The notes below the pieces were generated by a model. It saw nothing but the letters and a program-made list of their open reading frames with translations, did not search any database and was not told where the DNA came from. Source: DATJCV01 sp963707665 (GTDB taxonomy: Bacteria; Pseudomonadota; Gammaproteobacteria; Burkholderiales; Burkholderiaceae_D). From it: 64,000 bases of DNA. Below, piece after piece: positions 30,740 through 38,974 of this stretch (position 1 is the first letter of the stretch; every line of letters starts with the position of its first letter). The DNA lies in the NCBI GenBank assembly GCA_963707665.1, contig CAVPQU010000020.1:1-64000 (forward strand), read 5' to 3'. The position numbers were made by a program, and so were the translations under genes.

Positions 30740-31225
30740 ATGCACGCCAGAGTCGCCCTTTTACTTGCCGTTGCCGTCCTCGCCGCCTGTTCCAGCGTGC
30801 CGCTCGAAAGCACCGCGCCAGCGCCGCGCGGCGCCGAAGCGGGCTGGGTCGACAGCACGACGAGCATGCATTCGACGGCCGCCTCGCTGGCTGGCTACAA
30901 ACACGATCTGGCCCACTGGATTGCGCGGTCCAATCCGGGCCAGGTGTTTGCCGGCCGGCCGCAAGCCTTGTTGCGCTCGGTGGTGGTGGTCAAGTATCAG
31001 GTCGATGCCAACGGCCGCTTGCTGCGCAGTACCATCTTGCGCTCCAACCGTGATCAGGCAACGGAGAGTACCGCGTTGACGACGCTGCGCCGGGCGGCAC
31101 CGTTCCCCAAGCCGGCGGCGCACTTGCTGCGCCACGGCCAGGTCGAAGTCCTGGAAACCTGGCTTTTCAACAACGACGGCCGTTTCCAGCTGCGCACGAT
31201 TGCCGAGCCGCAAATGGACCAATAG
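30740..31225 (+). CDS. Outer-membrane lipoprotein, TonB C-terminal-like
   Basis: This 161-residue protein has a signal peptide ending in LAAC, a lipobox. The region SVVVVKYQVDANGRLLRSTI with the final ETWLFNNDGRFQLRTI resembles the TonB C-terminal (energy-transducer) fold found in many small envelope proteins. No TonB proline-rich region or membrane anchor is present, so it is not a canonical TonB. Function unknown. Confidence 0.65.
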   Translation: MHARVALLLAVAVLAACSSVPLESTAPAPRGAEAGWVDSTTSMHSTAASLAGYKHDLAHWIARSNPGQVFAGRPQALLRSVVVVKYQVDANGRLLRSTILRSNRDQATESTALTTLRRAAPFPKPAAHLLRHGQVEVLETWLFNNDGRFQLRTIAEPQMDQ

Positions 31226-31457
31226 GCGCCGCTGGCGCCAACTGACAGCTGCCACCGATCGGATTTTTGCAGAAACTGCCTGGCGTGCGCGGACCAATGG
31301 GCTGGCTTGCTTCCGCTGCGTTTCTCGCCTACCATCAGGGCAGACTCAATGCGTCAGTTCGACCGCATTTCACCCAAATACCGATTCCCCCTCTGGCCGC
31401 CCATCACGCGACGCCGACCGCGCGGGATCGGCCCATTGCTCATGATTGGAAACACCG

Positions 31458-31868
31458 ATGGATAACCGCCCCGGCATCATCATTTCGAGTTTCGACCTGG
31501 AACGGCTGGAACATTTACTGGAATCCGACAAGTACCGCAACTTGCCGGGGATCGATGCGCTGCAAAGCGAAATCGATCGTGCCACGATTGTGGCGCCGGA
31601 AGACGTGCCGGCGAATGTCATTACGATGAACTCCTCGGTGAAGTTCATCGATGATGCCACCGGCACCGAATACCGCCTGTCGCTGGTGTATCCGGGACAG
31701 ACCGATGTGCCGGATGCGGTCTCGGTGCTGGCGCCGGTCGGCAGCGCGTTGCTTGGGCTGTCGATCGGCCAGTCGATTTCCTGGCAGGCGCCGGGCGGCC
31801 GCGAACTGCGTCTGCGCGTGCTCGACGTCACCTATCAGCCGGAAGCCAGCGGCGAGTTTAACCGCTAA
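31458..31868 (+). CDS. rnk: Nucleoside diphosphate kinase regulator Rnk (GreA/GreB C-terminal fold)
   Basis: This 136-residue protein has a short coiled coil (LERLEHLLESDKYRNLPG) and a GreA/GreB-like C-terminal domain (VITMNSSVKFIDDATGTEYR, LVYPGQ, SALLGLSIGQSISWQAPGGR). Rnk binds RNA polymerase but lacks the long coiled coil of the Gre factors. The length fits the family (about 136). ATG 31458 is preferred over an in-frame TTG four codons upstream. Confidence 0.88.
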   Translation: MDNRPGIIISSFDLERLEHLLESDKYRNLPGIDALQSEIDRATIVAPEDVPANVITMNSSVKFIDDATGTEYRLSLVYPGQTDVPDAVSVLAPVGSALLGLSIGQSISWQAPGGRELRLRVLDVTYQPEASGEFNR

Positions 31869-31883
31869 AGCGCGCCGGCCGGC

Positions 31884-32654
31884 ATGAATGCCAGCTGGGT
31901 GGCAACCAATGCGGCGGCCGCGCTGTTGCTGCCACCGCTCAATCTGCTCCTGGTCGCCGGTTTCGGCTTGCTGCTGCGCCGGCGCTGGCCGCGCGCCGGC
32001 CGAACGCTGATCATCGGCGCTGTGGCACTGCTGCTGGTGTTGTGCACCAACGCCGGTTCCTTGTTGCTGGTGGCGCCACTGGAACGCCTGGCGTCGCCGC
32101 TGACGGTGGCCGACGTGCCGGCGGCGCAAGCCATCGTGGTGCTGGGCGGTGGTCGCATCGGCGCCGCGCCGGAATATGGCGGGCACGATATCCCCAGTTT
32201 GCCGACGCTGGCGCGCCTGCGCTATGCCGCCCATCTGCAGCGTGCCAGCGGGCTACCGCTGCTGGTGTCCGGCGGCAGTCCGGATGGCGCCGCCGACTCG
32301 GAAGCGGTGTTGATGGCGCGCAGCTTGCGCGAGGATTTCGCGGTGCCGGTGCGCTGGCTGGAACAGGGTTCCGACAATACCGCCGAAAATGCCCGCTACG
32401 CCGCGCAGCAGTTGCACGGCGATGGCATCCGCCGCGTCCTGCTGGTGACCGACGCCATGCACATGCCTCGTTCGCAGGCGATTTTTTCCCGCTATGGGCT
32501 GCAGGTAGTGGCGGCGCCGACCGTGTTTTTCAGTCGCCAGCGCCTGACCCCGATCGATTTTTTCCCGGGCGGCGACGGCTTGCGGCGCTCGCATTACGCC
32601 TTGCACGAATGGATCGGGCTGCTGTGGTATCGGCTGCGGCACGGTGCTGCCTGA
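31884..32654 (+). CDS. YdcF/ElyC family (DUF218) membrane protein
   Basis: This 256-residue protein has two N-terminal membrane helices (to about residue 60), then a DUF218 domain: AIVVLGGGRI, LPLLVSGG, SDNTAENARYAAQQL and VLLVTDAMHMPRSQAIF. The NTxEN motif and the two N-terminal helices fit the ElyC/YdcF group, implicated in envelope or undecaprenyl-phosphate metabolism in E. coli. It begins 15 bp after rnk and is probably co-transcribed. Confidence 0.85.
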   Translation: MNASWVATNAAAALLLPPLNLLLVAGFGLLLRRRWPRAGRTLIIGAVALLLVLCTNAGSLLLVAPLERLASPLTVADVPAAQAIVVLGGGRIGAAPEYGGHDIPSLPTLARLRYAAHLQRASGLPLLVSGGSPDGAADSEAVLMARSLREDFAVPVRWLEQGSDNTAENARYAAQQLHGDGIRRVLLVTDAMHMPRSQAIFSRYGLQVVAAPTVFFSRQRLTPIDFFPGGDGLRRSHYALHEWIGLLWYRLRHGAA

Positions 32655-32702
32655 AGCGTCGGCACCAAAGCCCACGGCGCGTGGTCGAATCCCAAACGCC
32701 AG

Positions 32703-32744
32703 TGGAAAGGATGTTCCATGAAATCGGAAAGGATGTTCCATGAA
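32703..32744 (+). repeat. 23-bp tandem duplication covering a ribosome site and start codon
   Basis: A 19-bp block (GGAAAGGATGTTCCATGAA) occurs at 32703-32721 and 32726-32744, a period of 23 bp. Each copy holds a ribosome-binding site and an ATG. The second ATG (32740) starts the lpd-like gene. The first (32718) opens an 11-codon frame that ends just inside that gene in another frame. Confidence 0.85.
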
Positions 32745-34179
32745 GTCGCTTGAAGTGGATGTGGCGGTGATCGGCGCCGGCACTGCCGGCCTGGCCGCCT
32801 CGCGCGCCGCGCGCTCGCATGGCCAGCGGGTGCTGCTGATCGAAGGCGGCGTGTACGGCACCACCTGCGCCCGGGTCGGCTGCATGCCGAGCAAGCTGCT
32901 GATCGCCGCCGCCGAGGCGGCGCACACGGTGGCGGGTGCGGCCCGCTTTGGCGTGCACGCCGGGCCGCCGCGCATCGACGGCCGCGCCGTGATGGCGCGC
33001 GTGCAGGCCGAGCGCGACCGTTTTGTCGGCTTCGTGCTGGATGGGGTCGAGCAGATTCCGCCAACCGAGCGGCTGCGCGGACAGGCCCGCTTTCTGGATG
33101 CGCAGCGCCTGCAGGTCGATGCGCATACCGTCGTCGAGGCCGGGCGGGTGGTGATCGCCACCGGCTCCAGTCCGGTGCTGCCGGAACAATTCAAGGCGAT
33201 CGGCGCGCTGGCGCAAACCAGCGATGATATTTTCGAGTGGCCCGACTTGCCGCGCTCGGTGGCGGTGATCGGCACTGGCATCATCGGCCTGGAGTTGGGG
33301 CAGGCGCTGCATCGGCTGGGGGTGCGGGTGGCCTTGTTCGGGCGCCGGCGGCTGGCGCAATTGAGCGACCCGGTGGTGCAGGAAGTGGCGCTGCGCTGCC
33401 TTGGCGCGGAGCTGGATTTGCGGCTGAATGCCGAAGTGATCGAGGCGCGGCGCGATGGCGCAGAAGTCGTGCTGAGTTCGCGCGATGCCGGCGGCGCCGT
33501 ACGCAGCGAACGCTACGATGTCGTGTTATGCGCCACCGGGCGCGCGCCAAACGTCGGCGGTCTCGGTCTTGAACGGGCCGGCATCGAGCTGGACCGGCGC
33601 GGCGTGCCGTTGTTCGATCCGGCCACCATGCGCTGCGGCGCCAGCACCATCTTCATCGCCGGCGATGCCAGCAACGAGCGGCCCTTGCTGCACGAAGCCG
33701 CTGATCAGGGCCGCATTGCCGGCGACAATGCTGGCGCCTATCCGCACAGCCGTCCAGGGCGGCGCCACGAGCCGCTGGGGATCGTCTTTTCCGATCCGCA
33801 AATCGCCAGCGTCGGGCGCAGTTGGCAAAGTCTGAAGGAGAACCGCGCGGAACAGTTCGCGGTGGGCCAGGTGTCGTTTGAAAACCAGGGTCGCAGCCGC
33901 GTCATGCTGCAAAACCAGGGCGTGCTGCGGCTGTACGGCGAATATGGCTCGGACCGCTTCCTCGGCGCCGAAATGATCGCGCCGCGCGCCGAACATCTGG
34001 CGCACCTGCTGGCTTGGGCCTGCCAGAGCCGGATGACGGTGGCGCAGATGCGCGGCATGCCGTTTTACCACCCGGTGATCGAGGAAGGCGTGCGCACTGC
34101 GCTGCGCAATTTGCAGGAACAGCTGGCGCATGGCTTGCCCGCCATCGAACACTGCGCCGACTGCACGCCCGGCATGTAG
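32740..34179 (+). CDS. Dihydrolipoyl dehydrogenase-like flavoprotein
   Basis: This 479-residue flavoprotein disulfide reductase has VAVIGAGTAGLAASRAAR at the N-terminus (FAD), the redox pair CARVGC at about residues 44-49, the NAD-binding VAVIGTGIIGLELGQAL near 173, and the C-terminal HPVIEE with the catalytic His-Glu. It catalyses NAD-linked oxidation of dihydrolipoyl groups or a similar dithiol. No E1/E2 genes adjoin it, so it is not the obvious E3 of a dehydrogenase complex; related free-standing enzymes are common in Proteobacteria. The tandem duplication at its start is described separately. Confidence 0.88.
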   Translation: MKSLEVDVAVIGAGTAGLAASRAARSHGQRVLLIEGGVYGTTCARVGCMPSKLLIAAAEAAHTVAGAARFGVHAGPPRIDGRAVMARVQAERDRFVGFVLDGVEQIPPTERLRGQARFLDAQRLQVDAHTVVEAGRVVIATGSSPVLPEQFKAIGALAQTSDDIFEWPDLPRSVAVIGTGIIGLELGQALHRLGVRVALFGRRRLAQLSDPVVQEVALRCLGAELDLRLNAEVIEARRDGAEVVLSSRDAGGAVRSERYDVVLCATGRAPNVGGLGLERAGIELDRRGVPLFDPATMRCGASTIFIAGDASNERPLLHEAADQGRIAGDNAGAYPHSRPGRRHEPLGIVFSDPQIASVGRSWQSLKENRAEQFAVGQVSFENQGRSRVMLQNQGVLRLYGEYGSDRFLGAEMIAPRAEHLAHLLAWACQSRMTVAQMRGMPFYHPVIEEGVRTALRNLQEQLAHGLPAIEHCADCTPGM

Positions 34180-34193
34180 CGTGCGCGCTGCCG

Positions 34194-34358
34194 CTATTTT
34201 TTATTGAGCATGCCGAATATCAGCGACACCACGAAGATCACCACGAAAATCCAGAACAGCACCTTGGCGATTTCGGTGGCGCCGGCGGCGATGCCGCCAA
34301 AACCGAAAATGCCGGCGATGATGGCGATGATAAAAAAGATGACGGCATAACGGAGCAT
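34194..34358 (-). CDS. DUF1328 small membrane protein
   Basis: This 54-residue protein has two membrane helices: MLRYAVIFFIIAIIAGIFGF and VLFWIFVVIFVVSLIFG. It fits the DUF1328 (YtjA) family, often induced by stress. GGAGA lies seven bases before the ATG at 34358; the longer frame upstream is not conserved-looking. It is convergent with the lpd-like gene and divergent from the DUF883 gene. Confidence 0.88.
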   Translation of the reverse strand: MLRYAVIFFIIAIIAGIFGFGGIAAGATEIAKVLFWIFVVIFVVSLIFGMLNKK

Positions 34359-34551
34359 ATTGATCTCCTTCGATGTCGATAACGGTATTGGGTTTAATAT
34401 CGCTAGCAGCCACCTTACCGGAAGCCCGAGCCGCATGATTGATCGGCAACAACCTCCCGGCGCACTTCGGCGCGCCGGCGAACTTTAAAATACTGGTGTT
34501 GCCCCTTGTTCCGCCGTCAGACGGCCTGCATTTTTACAGGAGAAAAGCGCG

Positions 34552-34854
34552 ATGTTGACCCCCAATCTGAAAACCACCCGCAATGACATGAGATCGCTCG
34601 TGCGCGACGCCCAGGAGTTGTTCCGCGAAGCCGCTTCTGCCACTGGCGAAAAAGCCGAAACCCTGCGCAGCAAGGGCTTGACCCTGCTCGATACGGCGCT
34701 GACCAGGGCGCAGGACGTGCAGTCCGCCGCCGTCGACACAAGTAAGGAACTGGTTTCCACGGCGGACGATTACGTGCAGGAAAATCCGTGGCGCGCAGTC
34801 GCCATCTCGGCCGGAATCGGCTTGCTGATCGGGGTCATCATCGGCCGCAAATAG
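34552..34854 (+). CDS. DUF883 (ElaB/YqjD/YgaM) family protein
   Basis: This 100-residue protein has a long amphipathic helix (residues 10-70) and a single C-terminal membrane helix (VAISAGIGLLIGVIIGRK), with the typical VQENPWRAVAISAGIG motif. E. coli relatives anchor ribosomes to the inner membrane in stationary phase. AGGAG lies eleven bases before the ATG. It stands beside DUF1328 and an OmpA lipoprotein, a grouping that suggests general stress control. Confidence 0.9.
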   Translation: MLTPNLKTTRNDMRSLVRDAQELFREAASATGEKAETLRSKGLTLLDTALTRAQDVQSAAVDTSKELVSTADDYVQENPWRAVAISAGIGLLIGVIIGRK

Positions 34855-34971
34855 CCGATCGCTGCGCACAGGCCCTGCGTCGCCGCACGGGTGCCGGATT
34901 GATATTGCAATTTGAGAACTTTCCGGTCCCCGCTACGGTCGAAACGTGTTTCACGTCTACAGGGACCCTTG

Positions 34972-35652
34972 ATGCGTACGCAAATCATTCTTTCCATGCT
35001 GGCCGCCACGGTGGCGATTAGCGGTTGTGCCGACATGTCGCCGACTCAGCGCGGCACCGCGACCGGTGCCGGCGTCGGCGCCGGTCTGGGCGCCATCCTG
35101 GGAGCCGCCACTGGCGGCGGCGGTGGCGGGCGCACGGCGACCGGTGCGGTGCTGGGTGGCGCCGCCGGCGCGGTGGTCGGCAACATCTGGTCGAACAAGA
35201 TGGAGAACCAGAAACGCACCATGGAGCAGGCCACCCAAGGCACCGGCGTCCAGGTCAGCCAAACCGCCGACAACCGGCTGAAGCTGGATATTCCGAGCGA
35301 TATTTCGTTTGACACCGGGCGTGCCGATATCCAGCCGAATTTCCGTCCGATCCTGGATCGCTTCGCCACCACCCTGGCCGATAATCCGTATACGGTGATC
35401 ACCATCATCGGCCACACCGACAGCACCGGCAGCGATGCCGTCAACGATCCGCTATCGCTGAATCGCGCCGCTCGTACGCGCGATTACCTGAGTGGTCGCG
35501 GCGTCGCTGCCGCTCGCTTCCGAGTCGAAGGGCGTGGCTCGCACGAACCGCTGGTGGCCAACGACAGTGCCGCCAACCGCGCCAAAAACCGCCGCGTCGA
35601 AATTTTCGTCGCCGAGCAGCAATCGACGGCGCAGGGCGTGCCGCAAAGGTAG
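34972..35652 (+). CDS. OmpA family lipoprotein (YiaD-like)
   Basis: This 226-residue protein has a signal peptide ending in ISGC (lipobox), a glycine-zipper region (GVGAGLGAILGAATGGGGG) at residues 30-75, and a C-terminal OmpA peptidoglycan-binding domain with DISFDTGRADIQPNF, TIIGHTDSTGSDAVN and NRAKNRRVEIFV. It should link the outer membrane to peptidoglycan. Confidence 0.9.
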   Translation: MRTQIILSMLAATVAISGCADMSPTQRGTATGAGVGAGLGAILGAATGGGGGGRTATGAVLGGAAGAVVGNIWSNKMENQKRTMEQATQGTGVQVSQTADNRLKLDIPSDISFDTGRADIQPNFRPILDRFATTLADNPYTVITIIGHTDSTGSDAVNDPLSLNRAARTRDYLSGRGVAAARFRVEGRGSHEPLVANDSAANRAKNRRVEIFVAEQQSTAQGVPQR

Positions 35653-35722
35653 GCGCGCACAAGCCACGAGAGCGGTACGAACAACAGGCCTGCCCCCTTG
35701 AGCGGGGCGGCTTGGCCTCAGA

Positions 35723-35785
35723 TGGATACTCCATGAGTGCACATCTGTTTTCGCTGAGATAAACTGCGTCTTACCCACATACTCT
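35723..35785 (+). repeat. Paired-decamer element, copy 7
   Basis: TGGATACTCC (35723-35732) and CACATACTCT (35776-35785) start 53 bp apart. It lies in the 496-bp gap between the OmpA lipoprotein and the convergent cytochrome gene. A possible decayed decamer (TGCATACTCA) at 35860 has no partner. The rest of the gap holds only the terminator at 36060-36096. Confidence 0.7.
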
Positions 35786-36059
35786 GCCATTGTTGGTTAT
35801 GCGAAGCATGCTGTGGAGCAAATTCCTGTCGTGCATGCCGAGCCCTATGGCACCCCTGCATACTCAGCGCGATATGCCGATGCAACTGTTAAACGCGACA
35901 GAGGTATGTCGAGGCTGGCTGCTACCAAATCCGTTCGCTATTCACTACTGATCTGCTGGTCGTTCCGGTGGCAGTAGGGCGCAACCCGGTATCGTGCGCC
36001 GGCTTGCCTTTGCACGGTCGACGAGGGTCGGCGACTAGACACGTCACGTATCAAGGCAA

Positions 36060-36096
36060 AATAAAAAAAGCCGCAAACCCTGGCGGGCGCGGCTTT
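36060..36096 (-). terminator. Rho-independent terminator of the cytochrome c gene
   Basis: AAAGCCGC (36067-36074) and GCGGCTTT (36089-36096) pair around a 14-base loop. Read on the minus strand the hairpin is followed by TTTTTTTAT. It lies 53 bp beyond the stop of the minus-strand cytochrome gene. Confidence 0.75.
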
Positions 36097-36148
36097 GATC
36101 GGAACCATCCACAGCAGGCTGCAGATGGCGCGGCAGCGATGTGCCGAT

Positions 36149-37021
36149 TTATTTCACGGCTGCGATCATATACGCGACAGCGGCCTTGACGTCGTCATCG
36201 GATGCTTGCGCACCGCCCTTGGGCGGCATCATTCCAGTCTTGCCCTGGAAGCCCTTGATCGCATGTTCGTCCAGGGTTGCGACGCCCTGTTTGAGCCGAT
36301 CTGCCCAGGCTGCCTTGTCGCCGAATTTCGGTGCGCCGGCGATGCCAGCGGTATGGCACGCCATGCACACGCTGTCATACAATTTTTTGCCGACATCGCT
36401 GGCTGCCGGTGCGGCCGCTGCGACGGGCGCGGCGGCAGTCGGTGCTGCCGCAGCCGGAGCCGCCGGCGCTGCTGCGGGCGCCTCGGCAGCCGGTGCGGCT
36501 GGTTTGGCGGCCGGGACTTCCGGTTCCTTGAATTTGCCACCGGACTGGTTCGCCATGTAGACCACCGCGCGCGCGACTTCCACATCATCCAGATCGGGAT
36601 TGCCGCCCTTGGCCGGCATCGCGTTCAGGCCGTGCAAGGCATAGCCCAGCACGGTGTCGTAGCCGGCCGCGAGCCGCGCCGACCAGGCAGCGGCGTCGCC
36701 CAGCTTCGGTGCGCCGGCGGCGCCGGTGCCGTGACAGGCGACACAGGTCGTCTTGTATACCTGTTCGCCGGTTTGCAGCTGTTTCGGGGCATTCACGTCT
36801 TTCAAGGTGAAGCCCACGTCGGCGACCGGCTGAATGCGTGCCTCGATGGCCGCTGGAGTCTGCGCTTCCGAGCCGGCGCCGACCTTGGGTCCGTTCGATG
36901 CATATTCGACCAGCAGGGCGATACAGATGATCGGCACCAGAAACCCGGCGATGACCGCGGCAATCAGCTGTTTCGGAGTTCTGATGCCGGACTGGTGTTC
37001 TTCTTTGTGTGCGTCACTCAT
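36149..37021 (-). CDS. Diheme c-type cytochrome (cytochrome c5 family)
   Basis: This 290-residue protein is anchored by one N-terminal helix (LIAAVIAGFLVPIICIALLV). It has two heme-binding motifs, CVACH near residue 93 and CMACH near 220, each followed by a distal Met region (NAMPAKGG and GMMPPKGG) typical of cytochrome c5. A 50-residue Ala/Pro linker joins the two domains. It probably shuttles electrons in the periplasm to a terminal oxidase. The protein is monocistronic with its own terminator. Confidence 0.88.
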   Translation of the reverse strand: MSDAHKEEHQSGIRTPKQLIAAVIAGFLVPIICIALLVEYASNGPKVGAGSEAQTPAAIEARIQPVADVGFTLKDVNAPKQLQTGEQVYKTTCVACHGTGAAGAPKLGDAAAWSARLAAGYDTVLGYALHGLNAMPAKGGNPDLDDVEVARAVVYMANQSGGKFKEPEVPAAKPAAPAAEAPAAAPAAPAAAAPTAAAPVAAAAPAASDVGKKLYDSVCMACHTAGIAGAPKFGDKAAWADRLKQGVATLDEHAIKGFQGKTGMMPPKGGAQASDDDVKAAVAYMIAAVK

Positions 37022-37218
37022 GATTCCCTCGGTGCAATTGTAGAAATTGGTGAATAGGTGCGCAGGCCTGGCAATGGGACCGGTAATCTGGCAGCACGAT
37101 ATCTCGCCAAACTTTCGATTATAGACGTAACGATTGCTATTTGGAACGGAAAGCCCACGCTTTGCATGGACGCGGCTGCCGAAAACCGTTATCCTTCACG
37201 CCTGCTCGGCATTCCCGT

Positions 37219-37294
37219 GCGGCTGTAGCTCAGTGGATAGAGTATTGGCCTCCGAAGCCAAGGGTCGTGGGTTCGATCCCCGCCAGCCGCACCA
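37219..37294 (+). tRNA. tRNA-Arg (anticodon CCG)
   Basis: This 76-nt tRNA includes an encoded CCA. The acceptor arms GCGGCTG/CAGCCGC pair fully, the D-arm GCTCAGTGGATAGAGT and the T-loop GTTCGATCCC are canonical. The anticodon loop CTCCGAA gives CCG, reading the Arg codon CGG. No integrase or att-like repeat follows, so the site is not visibly used by an island. Confidence 0.95.
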
Positions 37295-37353
37295 ATCAAA
37301 TCAAGACTCTCCGCACAGCCTCAGTAGTCATCTATCTCAAGCTCGATTGTTGT

Positions 37354-37381
37354 CCAAAATCTGTCGAAATGACAGTTTTGG
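37354..37381. repeat. Short inverted repeat downstream of tRNA-Arg
   Basis: CCAAAA-T-CTGTC, a five-base loop, then GACAG-TTTTGG form a hairpin with eleven pairs and one unpaired T. It is 60 bp after the tRNA and has no T run, so it may be a weak terminator or processing structure, or a protein site. Nothing else is seen in the 233 bp up to the methyltransferase gene. Confidence 0.5.
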
Positions 37382-37527
37382 AGCAGCAGAGTCGTGCTGA
37401 GATTCACGCCGCTAGTTGCGCGCATCCAAGTCGTGCCGCTAGTCCCGATCGCCGCACGCGGGTAGCGCTAATCCGCCCGGCACGTGCAAGCGATGCCTAT
37501 GTTTTCCTTCGCTGATTGCGTCGATGC

Positions 37528-38277
37528 CTATTCAGGGGCGACCACGCCGGCCAGGATCGAAAGCGGCCAGCGCATCCTGTGGCGACGGGCAGGATCGCCC
37601 CAGGCTGCCAGCAAGCCGGCACGATAGCTGGCCAGCGGATCGGCGCCGGTTTGCTGGCGATAGGCGGCCACCGCCGACCAGCTGTCGAAATAACCCAGCA
37701 GTTGCGCCAGGTTCCAATCGGCCTGATGGGTGATGACGGGGGCTTCGATGGGTCGGAACGGGAACGGGATGTTACGGTAGCCGGTTTCCACGTGGCGCCG
37801 TGCGCTCGGCCAATAGCTGCCCAGTGTTTCGTGATACAGACGGTCGATCAAGGCATCCAGCGCCGGGGTAATGTGCAGCAGATTGTAGGTGACGGCGACC
37901 AGCGCCGCGCCGGGGCGGGCGACGCGCCGGACTTCCTGGTAAAACCGGGCGTGGTCAAACCAGTGGATCGCCTGCCCGACAAAAATCAGATCGACTGAAC
38001 GCGGGGCCAGTGTCGACTGCTCGGCCGGCTCGCAGCGATAGTCGACATTGGCAGCAGCAACAGCCAACTCGAGTTGCTGCCGGCTCACATCAGTCGCGAT
38101 CACGTGCTCGAAGCGCTGCGCCAGGCTCGCGCTGGCCTGGCCGTTGCCGCAGCCGCAATCCCAGGCCAGTCGGGTGGCCGGCACGATGCTTGTCAGCCAC
38201 TCGAACAGTGGCGCCGGGTAGCCCGGTCGAAAATCCTTATAGGCCGCCGCTTGTGCGGAAAAATAATCCGATGTCAT
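37528..38277 (-). CDS. Class I SAM-dependent methyltransferase
   Basis: This 249-residue protein has motif I LAWDCGCGNGQAS near residue 38 and the next strand VIATDVSRQQLELA near 59. Together with VDLIFVGQAIHWFDHARF near 95 these are typical of the methyltransferase type 11 fold (UbiE/SmtA-like). The IHWF block occurs in proteins related to trans-aconitate methyltransferase. The substrate is unknown. Confidence 0.85.
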   Translation of the reverse strand: MTSDYFSAQAAAYKDFRPGYPAPLFEWLTSIVPATRLAWDCGCGNGQASASLAQRFEHVIATDVSRQQLELAVAAANVDYRCEPAEQSTLAPRSVDLIFVGQAIHWFDHARFYQEVRRVARPGAALVAVTYNLLHITPALDALIDRLYHETLGSYWPSARRHVETGYRNIPFPFRPIEAPVITHQADWNLAQLLGYFDSWSAVAAYRQQTGADPLASYRAGLLAAWGDPARRHRMRWPLSILAGVVAPE

Positions 38278-38493
38278 CGTCTTTACTACTTCCGTTAGCC
38301 GTTAGGACGCGTTGCCCAGCCGATCCGCCGCACCAGGCGCATGGCCGGCCAGCGCCATTATTTACATGAGGAAACAGACTGTCCCGCTGCGGTAAAAATT
38401 GTGCCGCCACGGTGCGCTCACGTAACATAATGCTAAGGCATGGTAGTCAATTGCTGTCTGCATTTCCCATCTTTCTTTTTTACGGGGGACCAT

Positions 38494-38904
38494 ATGAGCA
38501 TGATGAGCGAGTTTAAAGAGTTTGCGATGAAGGGCAGCGTGATGGATCTCGCGGTCGGCGTCATCATTGGCGGCGCCTTCGGCAAGATCGTCGATTCACT
38601 GGTCGGCGACGTGATCATGCCGGTGGTCAGCAAGATCTTCGGCGGGCTGGATTTCAGCAATTATTTCGTGCCGCTGGCCGGTCAGACCGCGAACACCCTG
38701 GCGGAAGCAAAAAAAGCGGGCGCGGTGCTGGCCTACGGTAACTTCATTACGATCGCGCTCAATTTCATCATCCTGGCGTTCATCATCTTCATCATGGTCA
38801 AGCAGATGAACCGGCTGAAGAAAAATGTGCCGGCCGCGGCACCGGCACCGACACCGGAAGACGTGCTGCTGCTGCGCCAGATTCGCGACAGCCTGCGCAA
38901 ATGA
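38494..38904 (+). CDS. mscL: Large-conductance mechanosensitive channel MscL
   Basis: This 136-residue channel opens on osmotic downshock. MSEFKEFAMKGSVMDLAVGV and the pore helix IIGGAFGKIVDSLVGD are diagnostic. The second helix is NFITIALNFIILAFIIFIMV, and a C-terminal charged bundle follows (PEDVLLLRQIRDSLRK). GGGGGACC precedes the start at 38494. Confidence 0.95.
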   Translation: MSMMSEFKEFAMKGSVMDLAVGVIIGGAFGKIVDSLVGDVIMPVVSKIFGGLDFSNYFVPLAGQTANTLAEAKKAGAVLAYGNFITIALNFIILAFIIFIMVKQMNRLKKNVPAAAPAPTPEDVLLLRQIRDSLRK

Positions 38905-38974
38905 AATGGCGGCGACTGGCAGGGTGCGCCCGACGGTGGCGGGCTTGAAGAGCGCGCCCAACGATGAGGGTGCG

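Noticed and set aside
37219..37527. Genomic island or prophage at tRNA-Arg
   Set aside because: No integrase, no repeat of the tRNA 3' end in the window, and ordinary chromosomal genes on both sides.
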